The notes below the pieces were generated by a model. That model was not told the origin of the DNA and ran no database searches. It worked only from the letters and a program-made list of their open reading frames with translations. Positions 45,832 to 54,886 of a DNA stretch of 64,000 bases are shown piece by piece. The stretch lies in assembly GCF_016623495.1 (NCBI RefSeq), contig NZ_JAEHHL010000001.1:744001-808000 (forward strand). Reading direction: 5' to 3'. The stretch is from Thermohalobaculum xanthum. GTDB lineage: Bacteria; Pseudomonadota; Alphaproteobacteria; Rhodobacterales; Rhodobacteraceae. A program made the position numbers and the translations under genes. Each line of letters starts with the position of its first letter. The first letter of the stretch is position 1.

Positions 45832-47343
45832 ATGGACTACTTCGTCGCGCAGCTCGCCGGTTTCTGGGGCGCCTTCACGGGGCTGGTGCTGGACCCGGTG
45901 ACCTATCTCTACATGCTGTCGGCGATGATCCTTGGCATCGTCTTCGGCGCCCTTCCGGGGCTGACAGCGACGCTCGCTGTCACCATCCTGACGGGCTTCT
46001 TCGGCAACAAGGTTCCGATCGACTATGCGCTCATCGCGCTTCTCGGCGCCTATGTCGGCGCGATCTACGGTGGCTCCTACCCCTCGATCCTGCTCAACAT
46101 CCCCGGCACGGCCGCCAGCGCGGCAACCGCCATGGACGGCCATCCGCTGGCGCGGCAGGGCCGCGGTGGCGAGGCGCTGGGGCTGACCACCACTGCCAGC
46201 CTGATCGGCACGCTCGTCGGCACCGCGGCGCTCCTTGTGTTCGTGTGGCTGCTGCTGGCGATCTCGAGCAACATCGCGAGCCCCGAGAAGGCGCTGCTGG
46301 CGCTCTTCGGCATCCTCCTGTCGGGGACACTGATGAGTGAAGACCTCGCGATAAAGGGCTGGATCTCGGGGCTGATCGGCCTCGCGATGGCGATGGTCGG
46401 CCTCGACCCGCTGCTCTCCGAGCCACGCTACACCTTCGACTGGTCGTATCTCCTGTCGGGTTTCCAGGTGGTCCCGGTCCTGATGGGCGCGTTCGCGGTG
46501 CCCCAGATCATCGAGGGTCTGCGAACCGCAAGACCCGGCGAGATGCTGGCGCTGACTGGCCGCATCCTGCCTCACGGCCGGACCATCCTGCGGCACCTTC
46601 CGACGATCACGCGCTCGGGCGTCATCGGCACCGGTGTGGGCGCCCTGCCCGGTGTCGGCGAGGACGTGGCCGGCTGGGTCAGCTATGGCGTCGGCAAGAG
46701 CGTCGGCCGCGACGGTGCGAATTACGGCAAGGGATCGGTCGAGGGCCTTCTGTGCAGTGAGACGGCAAACAATGCCTGCATCGGTGGCGCGCTGATCCCG
46801 CTCCTCGTGCTCGGGATCCCCGGCTCGCCCCCTGCCGCGGCGCTTCTCGGCGCGCTCAAGATCAACAACGTGATCCCGGGCCCCACCATCGACCCCGCGA
46901 TCATCATGCGCGTCGTGGCGATCATGGTGCTCGCCTCGATCACCATGTTCGCCGTCGGGCTTCTCACGGCGCGGCTGTTCGTGCGAATACTTAAGGTGCC
47001 GCCGGTGGCATTCCTGCCCGTGGTCATGGTGCTGACAACGATCGGCTCGTTCAGCGTGGGCGGCGGAATCAACGATCTCTATCTGATGCTCGGCGTCGGT
47101 GCGGTGGCCACGCTGATGAACGCGATGAAGTACCCGATTGCCCCGCTCGTGATCGGCGTCATACTCGGAGGCCTCTTCGACGAGACCTTCCGCCGCTCGA
47201 TGCTGCTATCGGATGGCGACCCGACAATCTTCCTGACACGCCCCATGGCCGCGCTGTTTCTTGTGCTGAATGTTGCATTGATCCTGAGCCAGGTGCCCGC
47301 ATTGCAGCGGTTGCTGACCCGGCGTGGGCGCGTGCTGTCATGA
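45832..47343 (+). CDS. tctA: Tripartite tricarboxylate transporter large membrane subunit (TctA family)
   Basis: A 503-residue permease with about 12 membrane segments. The TctA signatures GALPGLTATLAVTIL, YGGSYPSILLNIPGTAASAATAMDGHPLARQG and VLGIPGSPPAAALLGAL are all present and intact. It drives uptake with an ion gradient, using TctC as the external receptor. It overlaps the following small gene by four bases, so the enzymes downstream belong to the same operon. Confidence 0.95.
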   Translation: MDYFVAQLAGFWGAFTGLVLDPVTYLYMLSAMILGIVFGALPGLTATLAVTILTGFFGNKVPIDYALIALLGAYVGAIYGGSYPSILLNIPGTAASAATAMDGHPLARQGRGGEALGLTTTASLIGTLVGTAALLVFVWLLLAISSNIASPEKALLALFGILLSGTLMSEDLAIKGWISGLIGLAMAMVGLDPLLSEPRYTFDWSYLLSGFQVVPVLMGAFAVPQIIEGLRTARPGEMLALTGRILPHGRTILRHLPTITRSGVIGTGVGALPGVGEDVAGWVSYGVGKSVGRDGANYGKGSVEGLLCSETANNACIGGALIPLLVLGIPGSPPAAALLGALKINNVIPGPTIDPAIIMRVVAIMVLASITMFAVGLLTARLFVRILKVPPVAFLPVVMVLTTIGSFSVGGGINDLYLMLGVGAVATLMNAMKYPIAPLVIGVILGGLFDETFRRSMLLSDGDPTIFLTRPMAALFLVLNVALILSQVPALQRLLTRRGRVLS

Positions 47344-47633
47344 CGCTCGCGGTCGTCGTCCGCTTTCGCCTGCATCCCGGCGGCGCCGAGCGCTTCATGC
47401 CGCTGATGCACGAGAACGCAGCCACATCGCTGGCCGTCGAGCCGGGATGCACGCGCTTCGACGTGCTCACCGATCCCGGCCGTCCCGACGAGGTTTTTCT
47501 CTACGAACTCTACGACGACCGCGCGGCTTTCGACGTCCACTTGCGAAGCACACATTTCCGGGCCTTCGATGAAGCGACGTCAAATCTCGTCGCCGAGAAG
47601 CATGTGGAACTCTTCCGGGAGGTCGGACCATGA
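47340..47633 (+). CDS. ABM-fold monooxygenase-like protein
   Basis: A 97-residue antibiotic-biosynthesis-monooxygenase (dimeric alpha/beta barrel) protein: LAVVVRFRLHPGGAERFMPLMHENAATSLAVEPGCTRFDVLTDP and FYELYDDRAAFDVHLRSTHF-like sequence. The Asn-Trp-His triad of haem-degrading IsdG enzymes is absent. Such small proteins can be cofactor-free oxygenases, LsrG-like isomerases or aldolase-like helpers in sugar-acid pathways. It overlaps tctA and the downstream hydrolase by four bases. Confidence 0.85.
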   Translation: MTLAVVVRFRLHPGGAERFMPLMHENAATSLAVEPGCTRFDVLTDPGRPDEVFLYELYDDRAAFDVHLRSTHFRAFDEATSNLVAEKHVELFREVGP

Positions 47634-48424
47634 GCGCGTGGCAAGTTCATGCTCTGAAATACGCCGAGCGGAACAGCCGCATCCGCGCAGACAGTTTCAT
47701 GTTCGACGCGACACATGATGCGGCTCACCCGATGGACTACTTCATCTGGCTCTTGCGCCGCGGGGACGAGGTGATCCTGGTCGATACAGGGTATGACGGC
47801 GCCGAGGCGGAACGGCGCGGCCGGCCGATCCTGATCGACCCTCGCACGGCGCTGGCCCCGCTCGGGCTTGTGCCGGAGGCGATTTCAACCGTGATCGTGA
47901 CCCATCTGCATTACGATCACGCGGGCGGCCTCGCGCTTTTTCCGAACGCGACGCTTCATATGCAGGCGCGCGAGATGGCCTATGCCACGGGACCTTGCAT
48001 GTGCCATCCGACGCTGCAGATGCCCTTCACCGCCGAGCATGTCTGCGAAGCCGTCAAGCGGGTCTACAGTGGGCGCGTCGTGTTCCATGATGGCGATGGC
48101 GAGGTCGCGGAGGGGGTCACGGTCCATCGCATTGGTGGGCATTCGCGCGGGCTGCAAGCCGTTCGCGTCCGGACCGAGGCGGGCTGGCTGGTCCTCGCAT
48201 CGGACGCCTCGCATTTCTACGAGAACCTTTTCACCCGGAAACCCTTCCCGATCGTCGTCGACCTGCAGGAGATGCTCGACGGCTTCGCGATGCTCGAACG
48301 ACTTGCCTCGGCGCGCCGACTGATCGTTCCGGGGCACGACCCGTTGGTCACCCGATGCTTCCCACAGGATGGGCCGCCCTATGCCTACCGGCTCGACCGG
48401 GGGCCCGTCTCCGAGCCAGGCTGA
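47630..48424 (+). CDS. Metallo-beta-lactamase-fold hydrolase, lactonase type
   Basis: A 264-residue MBL-fold enzyme with the dinuclear metal motif HLHYDHAGG, a downstream His in IGGHSRG, Asp in LASDASHFY and His in VPGHDPL. The layout resembles N-acyl-homoserine lactonases (AiiA-like), but operon context points to hydrolysis of a catabolic lactone, for example one made by the Gfo/Idh dehydrogenase. No signal peptide. It is the last gene of the rightward tct operon. Confidence 0.87.
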   Translation: MSAWQVHALKYAERNSRIRADSFMFDATHDAAHPMDYFIWLLRRGDEVILVDTGYDGAEAERRGRPILIDPRTALAPLGLVPEAISTVIVTHLHYDHAGGLALFPNATLHMQAREMAYATGPCMCHPTLQMPFTAEHVCEAVKRVYSGRVVFHDGDGEVAEGVTVHRIGGHSRGLQAVRVRTEAGWLVLASDASHFYENLFTRKPFPIVVDLQEMLDGFAMLERLASARRLIVPGHDPLVTRCFPQDGPPYAYRLDRGPVSEPG

Positions 48425-48463
48425 TCGCCCGATGACGTCCCTCGGCGAAATCTCCCGCGGGCG

Positions 48464-49384
48464 CTAGCCGGATTTGGCGCCTCGCGCTGCTTTCCGTTTG
48501 CTCGTGCCGACGCCCTCATACGTCACGACTTTCCGATAGAGATGCCATGTCGCGTGACCAAGGATCGGAAGGACCACGACCAAGCCCAGGAACAGGGGTA
48601 TCGAACCCACCGCCAGCCCAACAGCCACGATAAGCCCCCACGCCGCGATGGGACGCAGGTTCCTTGCGGTCACGCGGAGCGACGTCACTATGGCCGTCGG
48701 CGCACCCACATGCTTGTCGAGCATCATCGGAAAGGAGACGACGCTGGTCGCAAGCGTGATGGCTGCGAACACGAAGCCGACCGCGAACCCGACCACGATC
48801 ATGACCCATCCCGCCCCGGTGGTCAGGGCATCGCTGAGAAGCGCCCCCAGCGAGGCCGGCGGCTCGGGCCCCAGCGTCGCGTCATAGATGATCTGCGCGG
48901 CAATCAGCCAGACGACGAAGAATCCGACAAGCAGCAGACCCAGCGCCACGATCGCGCCAAAGGACGGCGACGCGAGCACGGCCAGGGCATGTCTCCAGTC
49001 CGCCGCCTCGCCCTTCTCGCGCCGGCGGCTGAGTTCGTAGAGCCCGACCGCCGCCACGGGGCCTAGCAGCACGAAACCCGCCATCGCTGGGAACAACAGC
49101 TGCAGCAGGTTCTGGTCGAAGGCGATGAACGTGAGGATCAGCCCCCCGATGGAGTAGACGAGGCAAAGAAAGACCACGTCCGTGCGACAGGCAGCCAGAT
49201 CGGCCAATCCGGCACGAAGGGCGTCGCGTAGGTCGGGAATGTCGATGTGCTGGATGCGGACGTCTTCGAGCCCGACCTCGCCCTTCTCGACGCCGAGGCT
49301 TTCCGTGGCGGCACCGATGTGATGCGATCCGCCGCCGATCTGATCTGCCAGCCATTCAATCGGGTTGCGTATTGCTGCGACCAT
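48464..49384 (-). CDS. DUF2189-family integral membrane protein
   Basis: A 306-residue protein with a soluble N-terminus (about 1-55) and around six membrane segments, e.g. VVFLCLVYSIGGLILTFIAF, LLFPAMAGFVLLGPVAAVGLYELS and IVALGLLLVGFFVVWLIAAQIIY. The pattern fits DUF2189, whose function is unknown. The start is the ATG preceded by AGGGAGG. It converges with the MBL gene and is divergent from the SpoIIAA-like gene. Confidence 0.85.
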   Translation of the reverse strand: MVAAIRNPIEWLADQIGGGSHHIGAATESLGVEKGEVGLEDVRIQHIDIPDLRDALRAGLADLAACRTDVVFLCLVYSIGGLILTFIAFDQNLLQLLFPAMAGFVLLGPVAAVGLYELSRRREKGEAADWRHALAVLASPSFGAIVALGLLLVGFFVVWLIAAQIIYDATLGPEPPASLGALLSDALTTGAGWVMIVVGFAVGFVFAAITLATSVVSFPMMLDKHVGAPTAIVTSLRVTARNLRPIAAWGLIVAVGLAVGSIPLFLGLVVVLPILGHATWHLYRKVVTYEGVGTSKRKAARGAKSG

Positions 49385-49757
49385 GGTCAACCTCCCTGGT
49401 CACGAGCCGTCTCTGCCGCCCCGGCATAGCCCAAACGATCTGCGACTTGTCGGTCTGGCAGTTCGGGCGGTGTATCTAGGATTGAAACTATAGCAGAATT
49501 TTCGTTGGCCGCATTGTCCGATTGCGCCTGACCGAACGCACAACGCGCCACTCCGGAACGTCCAGCCTCGCGGTAGACACCGTCCGAGCGGCGTCTAGGA
49601 TAGGCGCACGTCATGGGACCAAATTCGTTCAAGTGCTGATGTTCCGGACCAAGGACCGGCACACGGGGGCCGTGTCACAAGCGTCGCCTCAGTGTGGCTT
49701 GCCCGGCACCACTCCTCTCCGGACCTGAAGGCTTCGGTATTACGAAGGGAGAACGAC
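49385..49757. other. Divergent intergenic region, DUF2189 and SpoIIAA-like genes
   Basis: A 373-base gap. An AT-richer patch at 49470-49510 (TGTATCTAGGATTGAAACTATAGCAGAATTTTC) may hold a promoter, with TATAGC as a possible -10. The rightward gene has GAAGGGA before its ATG. No gene, repeat or strong hairpin is seen. Confidence 0.35.
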
Positions 49758-50498
49758 ATGATCCGAACCGAATGGCTCCGCGAGGACGAGGTCCTCGCGA
49801 TCAGGCCGGATGGCGAGATCGACGACGACGATTTCAAGAGTGTTGCAAAGGTCATCGACCCCGTCATCGCTCGGCGTGGGCGGCTCGAGGGGCTGCTGGT
49901 CGACGCGCGCGGTTTTCAGGGCTGGGACGACACCAAGGCGCTGATTGCGCATCTGCGCTTTGTCCATGCGCACCAACCCAAGGTCGCGCGCATCGCGATC
50001 GCGGGCGATCAGTGGTGGCTGCGCGCCGCGCCGATGATGGAGCCGCTCTACGGAACCCCGATCCGGACCTTTGCGGCTTCAGACCAGGACGCGGCAAAGG
50101 CTTGGCTGCTCGAGAGCGAACCCGAACCGCCGAATGTCGCGATCCTGCCGGAAAGCCGGGGTGACGTCGTCGGCATCCGGGTGACCGGCAGGCTCCGGGA
50201 AGACGATTACGACGCGATGCAGGCCGAGCTGACGCGGCGCCTGCCGCAGGACGGCAAGCTGCGGTTGCTCGCCATCATCGATGACGATTTCAGGGGATGG
50301 ACGCCGAAGGCGTGCCTCGACGACATCGCGATGGCCTTCTCGCCATGGCGCGATCGGGTCGGAAAACTTGCCGTCGTGGCCGGGCCCGGGCTAGTGCGCT
50401 GGTGCGCCGAGCATTTCCCGCGCGGCCTTCTTCCCTACCCCCTCAAGGTCTTCGAGCCGGCAGAGCTCGACCAAGCGTGGGAGTGGCTGCGCGCGTAA
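49758..50498 (+). CDS. Tandem SpoIIAA-like (STAS/CRAL-TRIO-like) protein
   Basis: A 246-residue protein built of two similar halves (about 1-120 and 133-246). Each has the SpoIIAA-like pattern: a short strand with a polar loop (VLAIRPDGEIDDDDFKSV; VVGIRVTGRLREDDYDAM), a 'LLVDARGFQGW' or 'LLAIIDDDFRGW' strand-turn, a helix, and a 'KVARIAIAG' or 'KLAVVAGPG' strand. Single-domain relatives are common; the duplication is less so. Function is unknown; the fold is often used in stress regulation or lipid binding. Isolated gene. Confidence 0.8.
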   Translation: MIRTEWLREDEVLAIRPDGEIDDDDFKSVAKVIDPVIARRGRLEGLLVDARGFQGWDDTKALIAHLRFVHAHQPKVARIAIAGDQWWLRAAPMMEPLYGTPIRTFAASDQDAAKAWLLESEPEPPNVAILPESRGDVVGIRVTGRLREDDYDAMQAELTRRLPQDGKLRLLAIIDDDFRGWTPKACLDDIAMAFSPWRDRVGKLAVVAGPGLVRWCAEHFPRGLLPYPLKVFEPAELDQAWEWLRA

Positions 50499-50570
50499 CG
50501 CCTTCTGCGCGGCATTACCTACACGGCAGCGGCGCCGGACCTGTCGGCGCCCTGCCCCATGACGCCCTGC

Positions 50571-51233
50571 TCACCAGGCGGTGGCCAGCGCGACCACACC
50601 CACGATGACCAGGCTCGCGCCCCAGACGCGATCGAGATCAAACCACCCGCGGGTCAGGACCTTCAGGCCGAGCCAGCGGTAGACCGCCCAGGCGAGCGCT
50701 CCGCCCGAGGCGATCATCGCCGCCGAATGGACGAGAGCCACCGCGAAGGCGATGCCGACAGACGTCCCCATCAATTCGCCTGCCGCCTCGTGGCCAGCAT
50801 CGATCTCGCCGGCGTGGCACAGGCCCAGGTAGATCGGAACCAGCATCAGCGCCGCACCATGGGCAATCGCGACCAGGAACGACCACAAGGCAAGGCGCGA
50901 GGGCGGCACGCGCGCGAGAAATCGGGCGTGCCGTTTCGTCACGAAGATCCACGCGCCGAGGGCGATGACCAGCACCGCCGCCACGATGCGGATCTCGGCC
51001 TGCCACGCGATCAGCAGCGTCAGCGCAGCGAAGGGCAGAAGGATCGCCAGCATCGCCGCCAGATGCCCGGCGGCGAGTGCCGCGAGCGCGCGCCACAATG
51101 CCGCGCGCCGCCGCTCCATCAGGGCTGCCGACACCGCGAGTGGCCAGCCCATTCCGGGATTGACGCCGTGATAGACCCCGCTTGCCACCACGGCGAGCCA
51201 GAGACCCGCCGCGGCGCCGGTCAGACCCTCCAA
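50571..51233 (-). CDS. Polytopic membrane protein with intramembrane histidines, next to mtoX
   Basis: A 220-residue protein with about six membrane segments. Histidines occur in or next to them: VVASGVYHGVNPGMGW, ALAAGHLAAML, VAIAHGAALMLVP and ALVHSAAMIASG. This layout resembles HupE/UreJ-like or other metal permeases. It starts three bases after the stop of the methanethiol-oxidase-type gene, so they are co-transcribed. Because that enzyme is reported to contain copper, supply or loading of metal is a reasonable guess, not shown. Confidence 0.7.
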   Translation of the reverse strand: MEGLTGAAAGLWLAVVASGVYHGVNPGMGWPLAVSAALMERRRAALWRALAALAAGHLAAMLAILLPFAALTLLIAWQAEIRIVAAVLVIALGAWIFVTKRHARFLARVPPSRLALWSFLVAIAHGAALMLVPIYLGLCHAGEIDAGHEAAGELMGTSVGIAFAVALVHSAAMIASGGALAWAVYRWLGLKVLTRGWFDLDRVWGASLVIVGVVALATAW

Positions 51234-51236
51234 GGC

Positions 51237-52637
51237 TCAGGCGGACGGATAGCAGAAGCTGTCGGTCGAGCAGTCGCCCCCTTCGAGCCGGATCTGGTGG
51301 GCGCGGTAGCCCTTGGGAAACTCGACCCAGAACTTCTTGTCGAGCGTGAGCCCCCCATCCTTGCCGACATCGGCCTTGACCATCGCCGCGCCCCGGTCGC
51401 CCGGGTAGAACTGGTCGTCCCAGGTCGAATAGAGCGAGTTCGTCCAGTAGACACGCTTGCCGTCGCGGCTGATCTCGACCATCTGCGGGCCATAGCCGAA
51501 GGCGTTACCGCTGGGATGCTTGGCCTGCCGCACGATCCCGCCGACATGGACCGAACCCGCGAGCTTGGGGTTCATCGGGTCCGAGACGTCGTACTGGCGC
51601 ATCTCGCCCGTCCCCCAGCACGAGACATAGAGGAACCGGTCGTCGAGCGAGAGGTCGATGTCGGTGACCAGCGGCGGCACCGCCTCGAAGCCCTTGAGCA
51701 GCGGCGGGAGGTCGTCGGCCTTGGCGGGCTCGGGCGGGATCGTGGCGGTCTTCTTCGCATGGAACTTGCCGCCCTCGCGCCACCAGGTCCAGATCGATCC
51801 CTCGAGGTTGGTGGTGTCCACCACGACGCCGCAGAACCCGTATTCCTTCACCGGATCATGGGCGGGGCGAACCTCGAGCGCCATCTGGTGGTTCTCGCCA
51901 AGATCGATGGTCTGGACGTTCTTGCGCGCGCGCAGGTCCCAGAAGTGAAGCCTGTGGCCGTACTTGTTCGACAGCAGGTCCTCGGGCACCACGCCGCCCT
52001 CGAACTGCGGCGGCAGGCCCCATTCCGAGCTGACCATGTAGTCGCGCGGCAGGTTCCACCAGAAGTCGTACTGCTTGTCCTGCGGACCACGGTCGATCTC
52101 GTAACGGCCGATCACGTCGAAGGTCTCGCAATCCATGATGAAGATGCCCGGCGGGCCGTCGGTGCCGTCCTTGCCGCCGCCACCGAGGGTCGAGACATAG
52201 ATGCCCTCGGGCCCGCAGTGGATCGTGTGCGGCCGCGAGTAGCCGGTCTTGGCGAAGACCTCCTCGGGCTCGATGATCCGGTGGATCTTGGCGGCCGTCG
52301 GCCCGCCCTTCACGTCGACGACGTAGATGCGCGAGGAGCGGATGCCCGGAATGATCAGGTAGCGCCGCTCGAGGAAGGCGTGCCCGCTCAGGGGCGACAG
52401 GGCCGACGAGCAGGCGTTCCAGCCGAAGTGGTGAAACTCGTCACCCTTGTTCGGCATGATCAGCTTGTGGACGATCTGGCCGTATTCCGCCGACTGCGGA
52501 TTGACGTTGACGACCGCGAGGCCATCGGGCTGCGAGGCGTCCGGGCTCAGCATGAGCGTGTAGGCAAGCGTCTCGGCAGGGCCTGCCATGGCAAGCTTCG
52601 GCGATGGGTAGAAGGTCGGATCAGGTCTCAGGTTCAT
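51237..52637 (-). CDS. mtoX: Selenium-binding-protein-56 family, methanethiol oxidase type
   Basis: A 466-residue beta-propeller protein of the SBP56/SELENBP1/MtoX family, full length. Conserved landmarks: HHFGWNACSS (Cys76, the SELENBP1 selenium-binding cysteine position), SRPHTIHCGPEGIYVSTLGGG, LGENHQMALEVRPAHDP and LSLDDRFLYVSCWGTGEMRQYDV. Bacterial MtoX oxidises methanethiol to formaldehyde, sulfide and hydrogen peroxide, and roseobacters make methanethiol from DMSP. No signal peptide is obvious after the chosen GGGAGAA-preceded ATG. SCO1 and MauG-like genes, known partners elsewhere, are not adjacent here. Confidence 0.85.
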   Translation of the reverse strand: MNLRPDPTFYPSPKLAMAGPAETLAYTLMLSPDASQPDGLAVVNVNPQSAEYGQIVHKLIMPNKGDEFHHFGWNACSSALSPLSGHAFLERRYLIIPGIRSSRIYVVDVKGGPTAAKIHRIIEPEEVFAKTGYSRPHTIHCGPEGIYVSTLGGGGKDGTDGPPGIFIMDCETFDVIGRYEIDRGPQDKQYDFWWNLPRDYMVSSEWGLPPQFEGGVVPEDLLSNKYGHRLHFWDLRARKNVQTIDLGENHQMALEVRPAHDPVKEYGFCGVVVDTTNLEGSIWTWWREGGKFHAKKTATIPPEPAKADDLPPLLKGFEAVPPLVTDIDLSLDDRFLYVSCWGTGEMRQYDVSDPMNPKLAGSVHVGGIVRQAKHPSGNAFGYGPQMVEISRDGKRVYWTNSLYSTWDDQFYPGDRGAAMVKADVGKDGGLTLDKKFWVEFPKGYRAHQIRLEGGDCSTDSFCYPSA

Positions 52638-52960
52638 GGCGTTCTCCCGGAAGGTGGCGACGCCGTGGTCTTCGCGCCCGGCTGTCGCGATCAAAGTTCG
52701 ACAAGAAAATCCGACGCGGGCAAGTGAGGCCCGGTCCCAAACGGCCCGGCGCCGAGCATAATACACGATCAGCCTGTGGTCGACCGCGCCGACCGTCAAG
52801 CGCACGATGCGGCCGGAAGGGGTGCGAGACGCTGCGCACGAGCGGGCTTGCGCAGGAGTTACGCGGGCTTTCACGCGTGAAAACGTCGTCTAGTATTTGA
52901 TTTAATTAAATTATATGGAGATTCCCTCACACGGGCTATACCGCCATGATCGGCCGGACC
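52638..52960 (-). promoter_or_regulatory. mtoX upstream region with a 14-base perfect palindrome
   Basis: A 323-base gap. It contains the perfect palindrome TTTCACGCGTGAAA (52869-52882) and, 18 bases further, TTTAATTAAA (52901-52910) in a very AT-rich patch running to about 52915. These lie 230-275 bases upstream of mtoX and just after the stop of the cyclase gene. An operator for a regulator of mtoX is plausible. No gene is seen. Confidence 0.45.
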
Positions 52961-54880
52961 TCACTCGATCCCCCAGACCTCGAGATCCTGGCGCCGGCCC
53001 CGGATCGGGAACCGACCAACCCGCGATGTCCGGGCGGCAAGCTCGGGCGCATCGGCAAGCGCCGCGTTGCGGCAGGCGGCACTAACGACCAGACGACGCC
53101 CCGAGGACTTGGCGATGTCCTGAAGCCGGCTCGCCACGTTCACGGTATCGCCAGTCACCGTGAGCTGCGCATGCGTCTCGCCGCCCACGACGGCGACCGA
53201 GACCGGGCCGTGATGGATCGACACCCGCAGGCGCAGCGCCTCGCCGCCGCCTGCCCCCGCCACTGGGCCGAGTGCGTTGGCGCCGTCGAGCAGGTCGAGG
53301 CCGCAGCGCAGCGCGTTCGTGGCCGCACCGGCACCGGCATCGTCGGCATCGATACCGAAGGCGAGCAGCGCGCCATCGCCCTCGTAGGAGATGACGACGC
53401 CATCGCGGCGGTCGGCCGACGCCTGGAACAGGCGGTGCAGGTCACGCAGGAACGCGGTGGTCTCGGCGGGAGTGCGGATCTCGGAGAGCGTGGTGAAGCC
53501 CGCGACGTCGACGAACAGCACGGCCGCATCGGCCGAACGCTCGGCAAAGGCCGCGGCACCGCCCTCGGCCAACCTGCCCGCCAGCCGCGGCGAGAAGAAC
53601 CGCGAGAGGTTGTCGCGCTGCGCACCGAGCCCGGCAGACATCGCGCGCTGCCAGCGCAAGCGCCTGCCAAGGCCCCAGAGCGTGGCGAAGCCGAGCGCCA
53701 CGATCACGGCCGTCGCATCGAGCCAGAGCCCCGGCCCGGCAAACGCCGCCTGGAGCGCCGCGAGCGCCGCCGCCCAGACCAGGGGCACCGCCACGAGCAG
53801 GCCGCGCCGCCGCATGCCGAGCGCGGCGGCAGCGACGCCGCCCGCCCCGAGCGTACCAAGCACCAGCGTCGCCAGTGCCGACGAAGCGTCGCGGCGCAGG
53901 GGGCCACGGTCCACCAGGTTGCCCGCGAGCGTGGCCAGGATCTCGACGCCTGGCACATCGGGCCCGAAGGGCGTGGCGAACTGGTCCGACAGGCTCTCGG
54001 CCGTGGCGCCGATGAACACGGCCTTGCCGCGCAATGCCCCGGCCGCAACCCTGCCCTCGATGATGTCGAGCAGGCTGAGCGTGGGGATCGTCGCACTTGG
54101 GCCGTAGTGGTTGAGCACGACACCGCCGCTGGGATCGGTGCCGATCTCGTGCGCGCCGAGGCGCACCGCGCGCCCGGGCCAGAGCACGACATCGGTGGTG
54201 CTGAGCCCCTGCAGGCGCCGGACCGCTTCGAGCGACAGCGCGGGAAGGAACTGATCACCGCCGATCCAGAGGGCGAGCGGCACCATCCGTGCCACCCGGT
54301 CGCCCGAGCGCGCAATGTTCACATGCCCGAGGGTCGCACCACCCAGCAGCGCCGGATCCGGGATCAGGAGGCCGGTTTCGGGCATGCCGGTGGGGACTGC
54401 GCCGACCACCACGTCGAAGGTGCTGCGCTCGAAGGCCGCGATCTGCTCGGCGGAGAGCCCATCCTCGGCCACCACGTGAAGGCCGCGCCCGGCAGAAGCG
54501 ACCGCGACGACGACGTCCCCGCCGGCGGCGATGGCTGCGGCCAGCCGCGGGCCCGCGGCGGATTGTTCGAGAAAGAGGAGATCGACCGCGATCACCGCCG
54601 GGCCGGCTTCGCGCAGTGTCTCGATCGCCTCGGCGATCGCGAGGCGCGGCGGTGGCATCCAGCCCAGCGCGTCCACGGTCGCGTCGTCGATCGCGACGAT
54701 CACGATGTCCTCTGGCACCGCGGCCGCCCCGCGGATCGCGAATCTCAGATCGAGCAGCCGTGCCTCGGCGGCGTCGCTCAGCGGATCGCCGACGCCCGTG
54801 CGCCACAAAGTGAGGGCCGCCGCCACGACGATCGACAGCACCACGCCGGGCCAGACCATGCGGCGTGGAAGCCGGGCCAT
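52961..54880 (-). CDS. CHASE2-domain class III adenylate/guanylate cyclase
   Basis: A 639-residue membrane protein: one N-terminal helix (about 10-27), a periplasmic CHASE2 sensor (about 40-330; VIVAIDDATVDALGWMPPPR and GKAVFIGATAESLSDQFATPFG), three membrane helices (about 335-405) and a class III cyclase domain (about 435-620). The metal-binding Asp residues are present (LFVDVAGFT; YEGDGALLAFG), as are the transition-state Asn and Arg in TGDTVNVASRL. The usual adenine-selecting Lys (K-x-x-GD) is Ser here (ISYEGDG), so nucleotide preference is uncertain. It follows the FecR-like gene by six bases. Confidence 0.9.
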   Translation of the reverse strand: MARLPRRMVWPGVVLSIVVAAALTLWRTGVGDPLSDAAEARLLDLRFAIRGAAAVPEDIVIVAIDDATVDALGWMPPPRLAIAEAIETLREAGPAVIAVDLLFLEQSAAGPRLAAAIAAGGDVVVAVASAGRGLHVVAEDGLSAEQIAAFERSTFDVVVGAVPTGMPETGLLIPDPALLGGATLGHVNIARSGDRVARMVPLALWIGGDQFLPALSLEAVRRLQGLSTTDVVLWPGRAVRLGAHEIGTDPSGGVVLNHYGPSATIPTLSLLDIIEGRVAAGALRGKAVFIGATAESLSDQFATPFGPDVPGVEILATLAGNLVDRGPLRRDASSALATLVLGTLGAGGVAAAALGMRRRGLLVAVPLVWAAALAALQAAFAGPGLWLDATAVIVALGFATLWGLGRRLRWQRAMSAGLGAQRDNLSRFFSPRLAGRLAEGGAAAFAERSADAAVLFVDVAGFTTLSEIRTPAETTAFLRDLHRLFQASADRRDGVVISYEGDGALLAFGIDADDAGAGAATNALRCGLDLLDGANALGPVAGAGGGEALRLRVSIHHGPVSVAVVGGETHAQLTVTGDTVNVASRLQDIAKSSGRRLVVSAACRNAALADAPELAARTSRVGRFPIRGRRQDLEVWGIE

Positions 54881-54886
54881 GCCGCG

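Noticed and set aside
47340-47633. A second IsdG-type haem oxygenase
   Set aside because: Asn, Trp and His of the catalytic triad are not at the required positions, and it lies in a carboxylate operon.
47630-48424. Quorum-quenching AHL lactonase
   Set aside because: The HxHxDH motif fits the family, but operon context favours a catabolic lactone; AHL activity cannot be read from sequence.
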